A stretch of DNA of 64,000 bases from Armatimonadota bacterium (GTDB lineage Bacteria; Armatimonadota; UBA5829). Positions 37,162 to 45,243 of this stretch are shown one piece after another (position 1 is the first letter of the stretch; the number at the start of each line of letters is the position of its first letter). The notes under the pieces were generated by a model. The model made no database searches and was not told the origin of the DNA. It was given only the letters and a program-made list of their open reading frames with translations. Both the position numbers and the translations under genes were made by a program. Location of the stretch: contig JBDKUO010000009.1 of assembly GCA_039679645.1 (NCBI GenBank), positions 138,324-202,323 of the forward strand. Direction: 5' to 3'.

Positions 37162-39030
37162 TTATACCGTTCCGGGCAGTTCCAATGCACATGCTCCATG
37201 GCTGAAGGTTATAACCCTGCGCTGGTCAGGTATTGAAGCAAGTGACGCATCAAATATTTTCAGCCTCTCCTCGGCTGAGCCGTGCTCAATGCTGCCGGGC
37301 TGGCTCGTGCGGCGCTCGTCTTCAAGGACCTGACGGTAGAACTCAAAGCGCTCCGATCGACCGTAGTACTCTTTGTCCAGATATTCGCACATAGCGCCGG
37401 ACTCGCTCTCTCTGACCAGTAAAGATACGCATCCGCCCTTACCGGCGCCGGTCAGCTTGCCTCCCAGATAGCCCGGACCTCTGCGCGCAATCGTAAGCAG
37501 CAGGTCCAACTGCGGATTGGAGACGCGGAAGTCGAAGGAAAGCGCATCCTGGAGTTCGTCCACAAGTCGGCCTACTCTGACGCGATATTGGTCGTACTCC
37601 GGCGAGTCGGGGGTCAGTTCACCTGTCTCTATCCGCCGCTCGGCCTCGAGAAATATCGATTCGAGAGTCCGTCCAATCATGTTCTCTCTATAGAAAAATC
37701 GAGCTGTGGTGCGGATGTGGTATCCGCCGATGCTTCGGCGCGGTTTTGTATAAAGCCGCTCAATGACCTGCGGTTCTTTACCAAAGATGCGTCCTGCCTC
37801 TTTTGGCGTGATCTTCACCGGCAATAGGAGCATAAGTTCGCTTATAGCTGCATCGGGGATGCCGAGGATATCCTCATGGAAGCTGCCGAACTTGGCGTAA
37901 TTTCGCTCGATCTTCTCCCAATAATCCGGGTTCGACTCCAATAAGGGCAGTTCCCCGCCGACTTTGAAACCGAACCGGTCATTCAATAGCCTGGCAAGCC
38001 ATCCATCGCCGGATGCCTGACCATTTCTCTGCGCCTCGCGCACTGCCGCGATGATCAGCCTCATCAGCTCATCGCCCATTTGCATCCAACCCTTCCTCAT
38101 GTTGAAACTCTGGTTGCCGCCGAGGGTCTTGTTTACCTCCCAGAGGGAGTTGGCCAGCACGACATGCACCCCTCGCACAAAAGGAAGCGGAGTCGAGTCA
38201 AGTTCGGCCTGCGAGTGACGGTTATACAATACGCAGTTGGCGGGATTGCGCAGTATGGTGGTCTGATCGTTCGCGCCGCCGTGTGTGCCTACATACCACT
38301 CCGCCTCACCCAAGAGTTTGCACACCTGCTGAATGCTCCATTTGGGAAGCCGGTCGCGGTTAGTAAGATACATTGCCAGGAACGAGAGAACAACCACCGC
38401 TGAAGACGAACTGGTCCCCGCTCTAAAAGGCACAGTTGCAGTCCCGAACGTAATATCGGCCCCCTTGATATCAAATTTGCGGTCGTCCCATAGCACACGA
38501 AGGTAGGGGCTTAAAACATAATTGAGCCAGTTGCCCTGCTTGCGCCCGTAATGAGGGTAAATAAGCGTGCGGTTGTCCCATGTGTCATCAAGCTCGGATG
38601 CATGCTTTTCCCATGAAGCCGTCGCAAACCGGTTGAACTCCTCGATAACGGAGAGATCCTCGTCCGGAAAGAGAGGGTTTATGTTGGAGATACTCAAATG
38701 GTCGTCATCACGGACAGATACTGCGGCGGGTATGTCGCCGTCGATCGTCGTAGACATATGATCGCCTGCGCACATATCGAGATACTCAAGAAACGCATTT
38801 AGCCGGCCCGGAGCGCGTATGAGAAACGTCGGTCTATCACCTACACGCTTGGCATGCAGCTTTAGGGTGTCGGCAAGACGCTTTCTCTGCCGGGCAAGAT
38901 ATTCGGGGTCCTGGTTGACATATATATCTTCTCCCAGATAACGATCCACCTCCGGAGAACCGGACTCGAGAAGTCTGACGATCTCAAGCGGAGGCAGAGG
39001 ATTTGTACTGAGATGAAACGGTTCACTCAC
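37162..39030 (-). CDS. Galactokinase-like GHMP kinase, 622 residues
   Basis: GHMP motif 1 is RAPGRLNAFLEYLDM (about 72-86, compare galactokinase RAPGRVNLIGEHTDY), motif 2 PFRAGTSSSSAVVVLSF (about 200), motif 3 GGKLTGAGKGGCVSLL (about 530). At 622 residues it is far longer than GalK (about 390). Extra segments lie at the N-terminus and between motifs 2 and 3, and it has a C-terminal tail after motif 3. It probably phosphorylates a sugar, possibly a uronic acid or heptose, at C1. The substrate is unknown. It sits upstream of a response regulator with a 3-nt gap. Confidence 0.8.
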   Translation of the reverse strand: MSEPFHLSTNPLPPLEIVRLLESGSPEVDRYLGEDIYVNQDPEYLARQRKRLADTLKLHAKRVGDRPTFLIRAPGRLNAFLEYLDMCAGDHMSTTIDGDIPAAVSVRDDDHLSISNINPLFPDEDLSVIEEFNRFATASWEKHASELDDTWDNRTLIYPHYGRKQGNWLNYVLSPYLRVLWDDRKFDIKGADITFGTATVPFRAGTSSSSAVVVLSFLAMYLTNRDRLPKWSIQQVCKLLGEAEWYVGTHGGANDQTTILRNPANCVLYNRHSQAELDSTPLPFVRGVHVVLANSLWEVNKTLGGNQSFNMRKGWMQMGDELMRLIIAAVREAQRNGQASGDGWLARLLNDRFGFKVGGELPLLESNPDYWEKIERNYAKFGSFHEDILGIPDAAISELMLLLPVKITPKEAGRIFGKEPQVIERLYTKPRRSIGGYHIRTTARFFYRENMIGRTLESIFLEAERRIETGELTPDSPEYDQYRVRVGRLVDELQDALSFDFRVSNPQLDLLLTIARRGPGYLGGKLTGAGKGGCVSLLVRESESGAMCEYLDKEYYGRSERFEFYRQVLEDERRTSQPGSIEHGSAEERLKIFDASLASIPDQRRVITFSHGACALELPGTV

Positions 39031-39232
39031 TTATGGATACACCTTTCATAGCATATAAAATCAACCATCAGGTTACCACAAAAGTGCATCGACGTCTATC
39101 CATAGCCCGTTCGCCTTGACACTGCGGTTGCGCGAATCCTATAATCAGGTGGGTAAGATAGTCAGGTATTGCCTCGACGCAAACCACAACAAACTGTGGC
39201 TGCGTCGGTTAAATATGTACAGGAGTGAATAT

Positions 39233-42184
39233 ATGGCCGACCGAAAGTACGATTTCGCGGAGATAGAAAAGAAATGGCAGAAGCGATGGAAGGAAGCCGG
39301 ACTCTTCAAGACTGAAGACTCGACCGATAAACCCAAGTTCTATGGTCTCGACTTCTTCCCCTACCCCAGCGGCGCGGGGCTTTCGGTAGGCCACTGCCGG
39401 AACTACATTCCGACCGATGTAGCCTGCAGATATAAGCGCATGAACGGCTTTAACGTGCTCCACCCGATGGGTTGGGACGCCTTCGGTCTGCCGGCAGAAA
39501 ACGAGGCCATCAAAAAGAAGAGCCACCCCAAAAAGACCGTGCCGGAGTATATCAACACATATAAGCGGCAGATGGACCTGATCGGGATCGGCTACGACTG
39601 GTCACGCGAGATCAACTCCAGCTCGCCTGATTATTACAAGTGGACTCAGTGGATATTCCTGCAGCTTTATAAGCGAGGGCTGGCATATCGATCATTTGCG
39701 CCTGCCAACTGGTGCCCGTCTTGCAAAACTGTGCTTGCAAACGAAGAGGTAAAGGACGGCAAGTGCTGGAGATGCGATTCATTCATAGAAAAGAAAGACC
39801 TGCCGCAGTGGTTCTTTAAGATAACCGAATATGCCGACAGACTGATAGACGATCTGGACACGATAGACTGGCCCGAGTCGATCAAGCTGATGCAAAAGAA
39901 CTGGATAGGCCGCAGCGAGGGCGCGGAGGTGCGGTTCGAGTCCGAAAAGGGCGATGAGATCATTATCTACACCACCCGTCCGGACACACTTTGGGGCGCT
40001 ACCTTTATGGTCCTCGCGCCGGAACACCCGCTGGTCGATAAGCTCACCTCACCGGAGCAGCAAGAGGCTGTAGCCGAGTATCGCAAGCAGGCTCAGAGGC
40101 AGAGCGCGATTGAGAGGCAGTCGACCGAGAAGGAAAAAACCGGCGTCTTTACGGGCGCGTATGCAATCAATCCGGTAAACGGTGACCGCGTGCCTATATG
40201 GATCGCGGACTATGTAATGATGGGCTATGGGACCGGCGCTATCATGGCTGTGCCGGCGCATGACGAGCGCGACTTCGAGTTCGCTCTGAAGTTCGGGATT
40301 CCCATCATACCCGTTATAGACCGTACCGATGGAATATCGAAGAGCAAGGTCTTTGAAGATGTTGTTGAGCCGGGATTTGACGAAGCTCTGAAAAAGGCCG
40401 GTATAGACTTTGAGCTAAAAGATAGTTTCTATTATGTCACTATGCATGGCGACAAGCAGGCGCAGACTTATCTGGATATAGCCCGTGATTACCTGCAAAA
40501 CACCGAAGGCTGGATAGAGGTAGTCGGCTCGGTATGGGCATTTGTTTTTGCAAACCACGGCATTATGCCGTACGACTCGGTGGAGACGGGCGTTCGGATT
40601 ATGCGGATGCTCAGAAAGCGCTCACCATCACTTGAAAGTGTTCGCACACTGATGGAAGTGCTCTATCGCGAGCAGTGGTATCGCGATGTGCTCTTCCATG
40701 CAGAATATGGCGACATGATAAACTCAGCCCAGTTCTCCGGCACTCCGGGAGCTGTGGCAAAAAAGAAAGTTACCCAATGGCTGGAAGAGACCGGCCGAGG
40801 TAAGCAGGCAGTCAACTATAAACTCCGCGACTGGCTGATCTCCCGCCAGAGGTATTGGGGAGCGCCTATCCCGGTCATACACTGCGATAACTGCGGCGAG
40901 GTCCCCGTGCCCGAGGACCAACTGCCCGTGGTGCTGCCGGATGTCGAGAATTACGTCCCCAGCGGGTCGGGTGAGTCGCCGCTCGCGAATATACCCGAGT
41001 GGGTGAATGTCACATGCCCACTATGCGGCGCTCCGGCCAAACGTGAAACAGACACTATGGGCGGGTTCGCGTGTTCGAGCTGGTATTTCCTGAGGTTCGT
41101 CAGCCCGCATCTCGATTCGGCTGCGTTCGACAAGGACCTGGCGGCATATTGGCTGCCGGTGGACCTGTATGTCGGCGGGGCTGAGCATGCGGTCATGCAC
41201 CTGCTCTACGCGCGTTTCTGGACTAAGGTGCTGCACGACGAGGGGCTTATACCGTTTGTAGAGCCTTTCCATAAGCTGATGAACCAGGGGATGGTGCTTG
41301 TGTCTACCCCTCACAGGATGATGCAGGCGGATGATGTGGTCGAGAAAGAAGATGATGACGAGCAGGAGCATGATCTGATCCCGCTCTTCCCTGAGGAAGC
41401 AGCAAAGATGGACCCGGACAAGATCATCTGGAAGTTCGTGAAGATGTCCAAGTCCAAGCGCAACGTCATCACCCCGGACGCCATGGCCGAAAAGTTCGGC
41501 GCGGACTCCTTGAGGACATACGAACTCTTTGTCGCACCGTTTGAGGACGCGGTTCAGTGGAACGAAGACGGCATGAACGGCGCATACCGGTTCATGGGAC
41601 GCGTGTGGAGGCTGGTCAACGACTACGCAGAGCGCTTCGACCCGGACTGGGCATCCAAAGCCGCCAATGAAGCCGCAGCCGACCCCAAGGCGAAGGCTCT
41701 GCGGCGTAAGGTCCACCAGACGATCCGCAAGGTCGGCGAGGACATAGAAAAGTTCGCGTTCAACACGGCAGTCGCCGCTCTCATGGAAATGACTAACGAG
41801 ATGAGTTCGTTTGCCAACACCATAGGCTCGGACGGCAAGTCGGCTGTGATGAGTGAAGCTGTCGAGATGCTGGTGCTGCTGCTTTCCCCGATGACACCGC
41901 ACATTGCCGACGAGCTGTGGGAGAGCATCGGCAAGCAGGGATTCACACTTAACGTAAAGTGGCCTAGCTATGACCCCGAGGTCGCGAAGGCTGATGAGAT
42001 CGAGATAGTGGCTCAGATAAACGGCAAGGTGAAGGACAAGATCACCCTTCCCGCCGACTCCGACGAAGACGCCATGCAATCCGCCGCAATGGCAAGCGAG
42101 AAGATCAAGGCTGACCTTGAAGGCAAGACCGTACGCAAGGTGATTGTGGTTAAGGGGAAACTGGTTAATATTGTGGCTGGGTAG
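39233..42184 (+). CDS. leuS: Leucyl-tRNA synthetase with enlarged editing domain
   Basis: 983 residues from ATG 39233 (AGGAG 7 nt upstream); an upstream in-frame extension to 39116 is non-coding. HIGH motif PYPSGAGLSVGH (43-54), zinc CPSCKTVLANEEVKDGKCWRC read in pieces, CP1 editing threonine region YTTRPDTLWGATFM, NYKLRDWLISRQRYWG, and KMSKS at about 737. Relative to standard bacterial LeuRS there is about 110 extra residues in the editing domain between IPVIDRTDG (about 363) and DMINSAQFSG (about 492), including GWIEVVGSVWAFVFANHG and a helical RIMRMLRKRSPSLESVR. It charges tRNA-Leu. Confidence 0.96.
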   Translation: MADRKYDFAEIEKKWQKRWKEAGLFKTEDSTDKPKFYGLDFFPYPSGAGLSVGHCRNYIPTDVACRYKRMNGFNVLHPMGWDAFGLPAENEAIKKKSHPKKTVPEYINTYKRQMDLIGIGYDWSREINSSSPDYYKWTQWIFLQLYKRGLAYRSFAPANWCPSCKTVLANEEVKDGKCWRCDSFIEKKDLPQWFFKITEYADRLIDDLDTIDWPESIKLMQKNWIGRSEGAEVRFESEKGDEIIIYTTRPDTLWGATFMVLAPEHPLVDKLTSPEQQEAVAEYRKQAQRQSAIERQSTEKEKTGVFTGAYAINPVNGDRVPIWIADYVMMGYGTGAIMAVPAHDERDFEFALKFGIPIIPVIDRTDGISKSKVFEDVVEPGFDEALKKAGIDFELKDSFYYVTMHGDKQAQTYLDIARDYLQNTEGWIEVVGSVWAFVFANHGIMPYDSVETGVRIMRMLRKRSPSLESVRTLMEVLYREQWYRDVLFHAEYGDMINSAQFSGTPGAVAKKKVTQWLEETGRGKQAVNYKLRDWLISRQRYWGAPIPVIHCDNCGEVPVPEDQLPVVLPDVENYVPSGSGESPLANIPEWVNVTCPLCGAPAKRETDTMGGFACSSWYFLRFVSPHLDSAAFDKDLAAYWLPVDLYVGGAEHAVMHLLYARFWTKVLHDEGLIPFVEPFHKLMNQGMVLVSTPHRMMQADDVVEKEDDDEQEHDLIPLFPEEAAKMDPDKIIWKFVKMSKSKRNVITPDAMAEKFGADSLRTYELFVAPFEDAVQWNEDGMNGAYRFMGRVWRLVNDYAERFDPDWASKAANEAAADPKAKALRRKVHQTIRKVGEDIEKFAFNTAVAALMEMTNEMSSFANTIGSDGKSAVMSEAVEMLVLLLSPMTPHIADELWESIGKQGFTLNVKWPSYDPEVAKADEIEIVAQINGKVKDKITLPADSDEDAMQSAAMASEKIKADLEGKTVRKVIVVKGKLVNIVAG

Positions 42185-42252
42185 TTGAGAGTCGAGAGTG
42201 GAGGGTGGAAAGCCTGAAACCTGGCTGGCAGGCAACATGATATAATGCGAAT

Positions 42253-42288
42253 TAAGCCCGTGGTAGTTTTGGGACTGCCGCGGGCTTA
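42253..42288 (+). terminator. Terminator after leuS
   Basis: TAAGCCCGTGGTAG (42253-42266) pairs over 14 bp, with two G-U pairs, with CTGCCGCGGGCTTA (42275-42288), around an 8-nt loop. It begins 69 nt after the leuS stop. Only a short T-rich tail (TTAG) follows. Confidence 0.65.
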
Positions 42289-42316
42289 TTAGCTTGCAGA
42301 GGTATTAATGACGTCC

Positions 42317-42457
42317 CTGATAGGTGACGATCTCCGAATCGTCACCTTAATGCCGAATTGGGGTCTCCGAACCCCGTAACCTTTGCTGGAATAGCCGGAT
42401 TCGGAGATCCGGCACTGGTTCTCGGGTAAGGATTCGGAGATCCTTACCCATCATACG
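42317..42457. repeat. Hairpin-cluster repeat R1, copy 2
   Basis: Four hairpins: A AGGTGACGAT-CTCCGA-ATCGTCACCT (42322-42347), B GGGGT-CTCCGA-ACCCC (42360-42375), C GCCGGAT-TCGGAG-ATCCGGC (42394-42413), D GGGTAAGGAT-TCGGAG-ATCCTTACCC (42424-42449). Loops are identical or complementary, stems all different. Copy 1 at 17448-17554 matches but lacks 33 nt between the two GGATTCGGAGATCC units. It fills most of the 391-nt gap between leuS and the toxin-antitoxin pair. Confidence 0.88.
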
Positions 42458-42575
42458 AGTGACGTGTTTGAACATCGTCACAAAACGTTCATTCGTGCGT
42501 TCGCCCTGTGGGCTTTTTCTCTGTTCGAACAGTATGTGGTAAAATACGGTTACAAGCTGCAAAAGGAGTAATGGC

Positions 42576-42779
42576 ATGAGTGCTGTTGACAAAGCCACAT
42601 ATATTGTGGATTCCGAAGGGCATCGGACTGCCGTAGTGCTTCCGATAGAGGCTTTTGAAGCAATAATCAGCGAGCTCGAAGATTTGCGTGATGCGCAATA
42701 TGTAGATAAAGTAGAGGCATCCGCAGAAGGATTTGTTTCACTTGATGACCTCAGGCAGGTCCTCAGGAAAGCTTCGTGA
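42576..42779 (+). CDS. Type II antitoxin (Phd/YefM- or RelB-like)
   Basis: 67 residues. The start is ATYIVDSEGHRTAVVLPIEA, then FEAIISELEDLRDAQYVDK and LDDLRQVLRK, the pattern of short beta-strand plus helical antitoxins that pair with RelE/ParE toxins. The stop overlaps the toxin start by 4 nt (GTGA). It should repress its own promoter and neutralise the toxin. Confidence 0.85.
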   Translation: MSAVDKATYIVDSEGHRTAVVLPIEAFEAIISELEDLRDAQYVDKVEASAEGFVSLDDLRQVLRKAS

Positions 42780-43036
42780 ACTACCGTGTCGAAGTAGAAA
42801 ATCGCGCTGCGAAACAGATTCGTGATTTGCCTGTAAGTGGGCAAGAGCGAGTGATGGATGAACTCGTCAATCTGCAGGCACAGCCCAGGCCGTCCGGCTG
42901 CAAAAAGCTCAAAGGACATAATGAACCAACCTGGCGCGTTCGTGTTGGCGACTACAGAATACTATATCGCATTCACGACGAGCGGCATCTTGTTCGGGTA
43001 TATGGTGTCTTGCGCAGAGATGAGGCGTACCGCTGA
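42776..43036 (+). CDS. RelE/ParE-family toxin
   Basis: 86 residues from GTG 42776. Signature: YRVEVENRAAKQIRDLP, CKKLKGHNEPTWRVRVGDYRI, LYRIHDERHLVRVYGVLRRDEAY, a RelE-superfamily mRNA interferase with the conserved R-VGDYR-Y core and C-terminal R..D.Y. It is translationally coupled to its antitoxin. Confidence 0.93.
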   Translation: MNYRVEVENRAAKQIRDLPVSGQERVMDELVNLQAQPRPSGCKKLKGHNEPTWRVRVGDYRILYRIHDERHLVRVYGVLRRDEAYR

Positions 43037-43137
43037 TTACCCGACTTAACGCCATCATCTTCGATCTCCATTCCACACTTATCCCCTGGTGCGAAAAACG
43101 GTTTTCGCACATTCGCCGACATATTCTCTGCGCCTAG
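43036..43137 (+). pseudogene. HAD-hydrolase N-terminal relic 1
   Basis: Right after the RelE stop the frame reads ITRLNAIIFDLHSTLIPW, CEKRFSHIRRHILCA, then TAG (43135-43137). It has no start codon. It matches HAD motif I (IIFDxxxTLI), but the second Asp is His, and the rest of the gene is missing. It is homologous to relic 2 at 44985-45077 (both share LIPWCEK). It is the first element of a duplicated 2-kb unit. Confidence 0.65.
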
Positions 43138-43154
43138 ATCGCACAAAATACTTT

Positions 43155-43179
43155 GTAACATATTCCTATAACCGGTGTC
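43155..43179 (+). promoter_or_regulatory. ECF-type promoter of membrane sigma gene 1
   Basis: GTAAC (43155-43159) and GTC (43177-43179) are spaced by 17 nt, 30 nt before the start codon. The same pair with the same spacing stands before sigma gene 2, while the nucleotides between differ. The layout fits the -35 (GxAAC) and -10 (GTC) boxes of autoregulated ECF sigma genes. Confidence 0.6.
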
Positions 43180-43208
43180 ATTAAGTATGAAGACGCCGGA
43201 GGTGGGTA

Positions 43209-44954
43209 ATGCAGATTAACGATTCACAACTGATAAGCGACATTATGCGGGGTGACAAGACCGGCTACGAGTCTCTGATCGAGAAGTATAAGAAGATGGT
43301 ATATGGCATCGCATGGAGCCGTTTGGGCGACAGTGATCTCTCGGAGGACGCCGCGCAGGAAACCTTTATCAAGGCCTACACATATCTCGCAACCCTTCGT
43401 GAGCCCGATAAGTTTCAGGGCTGGCTCGCCAGAATCGCGCGCAATGTCTGCACTTCGCTGAGTCGCAGAGCCAGACGCGATAATGCATTCAAGCAGAGGT
43501 GGGCACTGCTTGAGTCTGCTGAACCACAATCCGGTCACGATGAGTGCGAATCGCCTAAGGAGCATCTCTGGCAGTCATTCGCCGAACTTCCCGATGTGCA
43601 CCGTGAGGCTCTCACTCTCTATTACATCGAAGGCAAAAGCACAGCCGAGACTGCCGCAGCGCTTGGTATAACCGAGCAGGCTCTGCGCACAAGGCTCCAC
43701 CGGGCCAGAACCGCCCTGCGTATTCAGTTGGAGAAGAATCTTGAGGACGCGCTCGGCGATCTTCAGCCCAGGAAAAACTTCACGCATTCGGTGCTCGTTC
43801 TGCTTCCGCTTTCGCCGACAGGCGCAATCAGCAGTGGTGGTGCGCTTGCCGTGTTCGGCAAACTGTTAGCCGGCCTCTCATTCGCATTGTGGATTGCAGC
43901 GGTTCAGATATTTGCGTTGTTAACGATGTTTTCCAAGCTGGACGAGGCCAGCCTTGAGGACAAACCTGAGAATCGGTCAATCAAAGCGTTTATCAGACGC
44001 GGCTACATGAAATTAGCGGTCATGATGTTCGTAACTTTCGTGGTTTACTGGCTGTTGGCGCAGCACTTCGGTTCAAGCATTCTGCTCCAGATATCCTGCA
44101 TCTGTTGCGTCTATATGATCTGGAAGGTATTCAAGCTTCTTCGAGTAAACACGAGCACAGCGGCAATTGGATACGCGCTTGCGATCGCGATCTTCTTCAT
44201 TGCCACTGTCGCTGGGGCTTTCTTCCAGGCGGTCTGGCTGTATTTCATAGCGATGCTGTTGATGACTGTAATAATGTACTTCGCCAAGCAGAAAATGCCC
44301 CAAAGAGTCGGCTTCAATCTGTTCACGGGCAGCGCATTGGGCATCTTCGGGGACTTCGAGGATGATCAATCGCTGGAGTGCAGGCTGACCAGGATGGAAC
44401 TGCTCTCGTTTGCGAAGTTTCTGGGTGGACTCTGGCTGGTGCAGGACTATAAATGGCGTGCCGACGGAATTACACTCTTCGCCGGTGGTTCCAAGGCAGC
44501 AATCACCTGGGACGGCGCTTGCACCGCGATGATGAGCGCCAAAGATCTGAAGGTCGCCCGGCAACTGCTCGGTCGCAGCGTTGAAGCAGCGGAACTGCAA
44601 GATGATGCGTGTCGAGCGGTTCGATTTGCATTGAACTGCTTCCTCCGAGGCGATTTGGAGGCCGCGCGCGAAGTTCTTTCTCATGAAATACCATCGGCCC
44701 AGAACCTAACCGCCGCCAGACACAACCGCGTCAAGTCCCTTGTATGTGTCTGGCTTATGGTAGTAACTATCGTGATGTTGCTCGTGATAACGCTCGTGTC
44801 GCGGCTTGTTGAAACATCTGAGAAAGTGAAAGAACTATATCACGTGGCGGGCGCGTACTACTTTCTGCTCGTGCCGGCGGTAGGCTTCATAGTGGCGATA
44901 CTTGCGGTGGCGATCACCTTGCGCAGAACCCGCCGCCAGAACCGCTTGTTATGA
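43209..44954 (+). CDS. ECF sigma factor fused to polytopic membrane domain, copy 1
   Basis: 581 residues, about three times the usual ECF length. Region 2 (about 17-90): YESLIEKYKKMVYGIAWSRL, DLSEDAAQETFIKAYTYL, FQGWLARIARNVCTSLSR. Region 4 (about 118-172): FAELPDVHREALTLYYIEGK, STAETAAALGITEQALRTRL. From about 205 there are four or five hydrophobic helices (LSFALWIAAVQIFALLTMF, LAVMMFVTFVVYWLLA, and others), then a soluble domain of about 140 residues (FTGSALGIFGDFEDDQSL, DGITLFAGGSKAAITWDG), then two more TM helices at the end. No anti-sigma gene is nearby; the tail may fulfil that role. GGAGGTG precedes the ATG. Copy 2 follows. Confidence 0.9.
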   Translation: MQINDSQLISDIMRGDKTGYESLIEKYKKMVYGIAWSRLGDSDLSEDAAQETFIKAYTYLATLREPDKFQGWLARIARNVCTSLSRRARRDNAFKQRWALLESAEPQSGHDECESPKEHLWQSFAELPDVHREALTLYYIEGKSTAETAAALGITEQALRTRLHRARTALRIQLEKNLEDALGDLQPRKNFTHSVLVLLPLSPTGAISSGGALAVFGKLLAGLSFALWIAAVQIFALLTMFSKLDEASLEDKPENRSIKAFIRRGYMKLAVMMFVTFVVYWLLAQHFGSSILLQISCICCVYMIWKVFKLLRVNTSTAAIGYALAIAIFFIATVAGAFFQAVWLYFIAMLLMTVIMYFAKQKMPQRVGFNLFTGSALGIFGDFEDDQSLECRLTRMELLSFAKFLGGLWLVQDYKWRADGITLFAGGSKAAITWDGACTAMMSAKDLKVARQLLGRSVEAAELQDDACRAVRFALNCFLRGDLEAAREVLSHEIPSAQNLTAARHNRVKSLVCVWLMVVTIVMLLVITLVSRLVETSEKVKELYHVAGAYYFLLVPAVGFIVAILAVAITLRRTRRQNRLL

Positions 44955-44984
44955 TAGTAAACTCGACAAAGGGAGTAAGCTGCA

Positions 44985-45077
44985 TTGCAATATAACGGCG
45001 TCATCTTCGATTTCCCCGGCACACTGATCCCCTGGTGCGAAAAATGGCTTCGCATATTGCTCTTAAATGTTGCTTAA
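44985..45077 (+). pseudogene. HAD-hydrolase N-terminal relic 2
   Basis: TTG 44985 (GGGAGT upstream) opens a 30-residue frame MQYNGVIFDFPGTLIPWCEK plus WLRILLLNVA, ending in TAA. It shares IFD..xTLIPWCEK with relic 1; the second motif-I Asp is Pro. Truncated HAD domain, part of the second duplicated unit. It could still be translated as a short peptide, but no function is implied. Confidence 0.6.
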
Positions 45078-45079
45078 GT

Positions 45080-45176
45080 TGTTTCGGTTGCGAAGCGGCC
45101 GAATCCGCCATCGAAGATGAAGAGTCTTCCAGACTCGGCTTCGGCCCCGCCGCTTCGCTCTGGAACCGAAGCAACG
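45080..45176. repeat. Long imperfect palindrome (GCGAAGCGGCCGAA element)
   Basis: TCGGTTGCGAAGCGGCCGAA near 45082 can pair with CGGCTTCGGCCCCGCCGCTT and CTGGAACCGAAG further right, with bulges. Its left arm, through GCCATCGAAGATGA, recurs at 47997-48042. It separates relic 2 from the second sigma promoter. Confidence 0.6.
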
Positions 45177-45189
45177 AACGAAATATTCA

Positions 45190-45214
45190 GTAACCTTTTC
45201 ATATGACCGGTGTC
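45190..45214 (+). promoter_or_regulatory. ECF-type promoter of membrane sigma gene 2
   Basis: GTAACCTTTT (from 45190) and GGTGTCATTAA (GTC at 45212-45214) have the same 17-nt GTAAC-to-GTC spacing as the first copy. GTAACCTTTT is close to the common ECF -35 consensus. Confidence 0.65.
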
Positions 45215-45243
45215 ATTAAGTATGAAGACGCCGGAGGTGGGTA

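Noticed and set aside
41021-42238. 405-codon frame antisense to leuS
   Set aside because: Shadow of the leuS 3' half; rich in Arg/His/Val as expected from antisense of a high-codon-bias gene.
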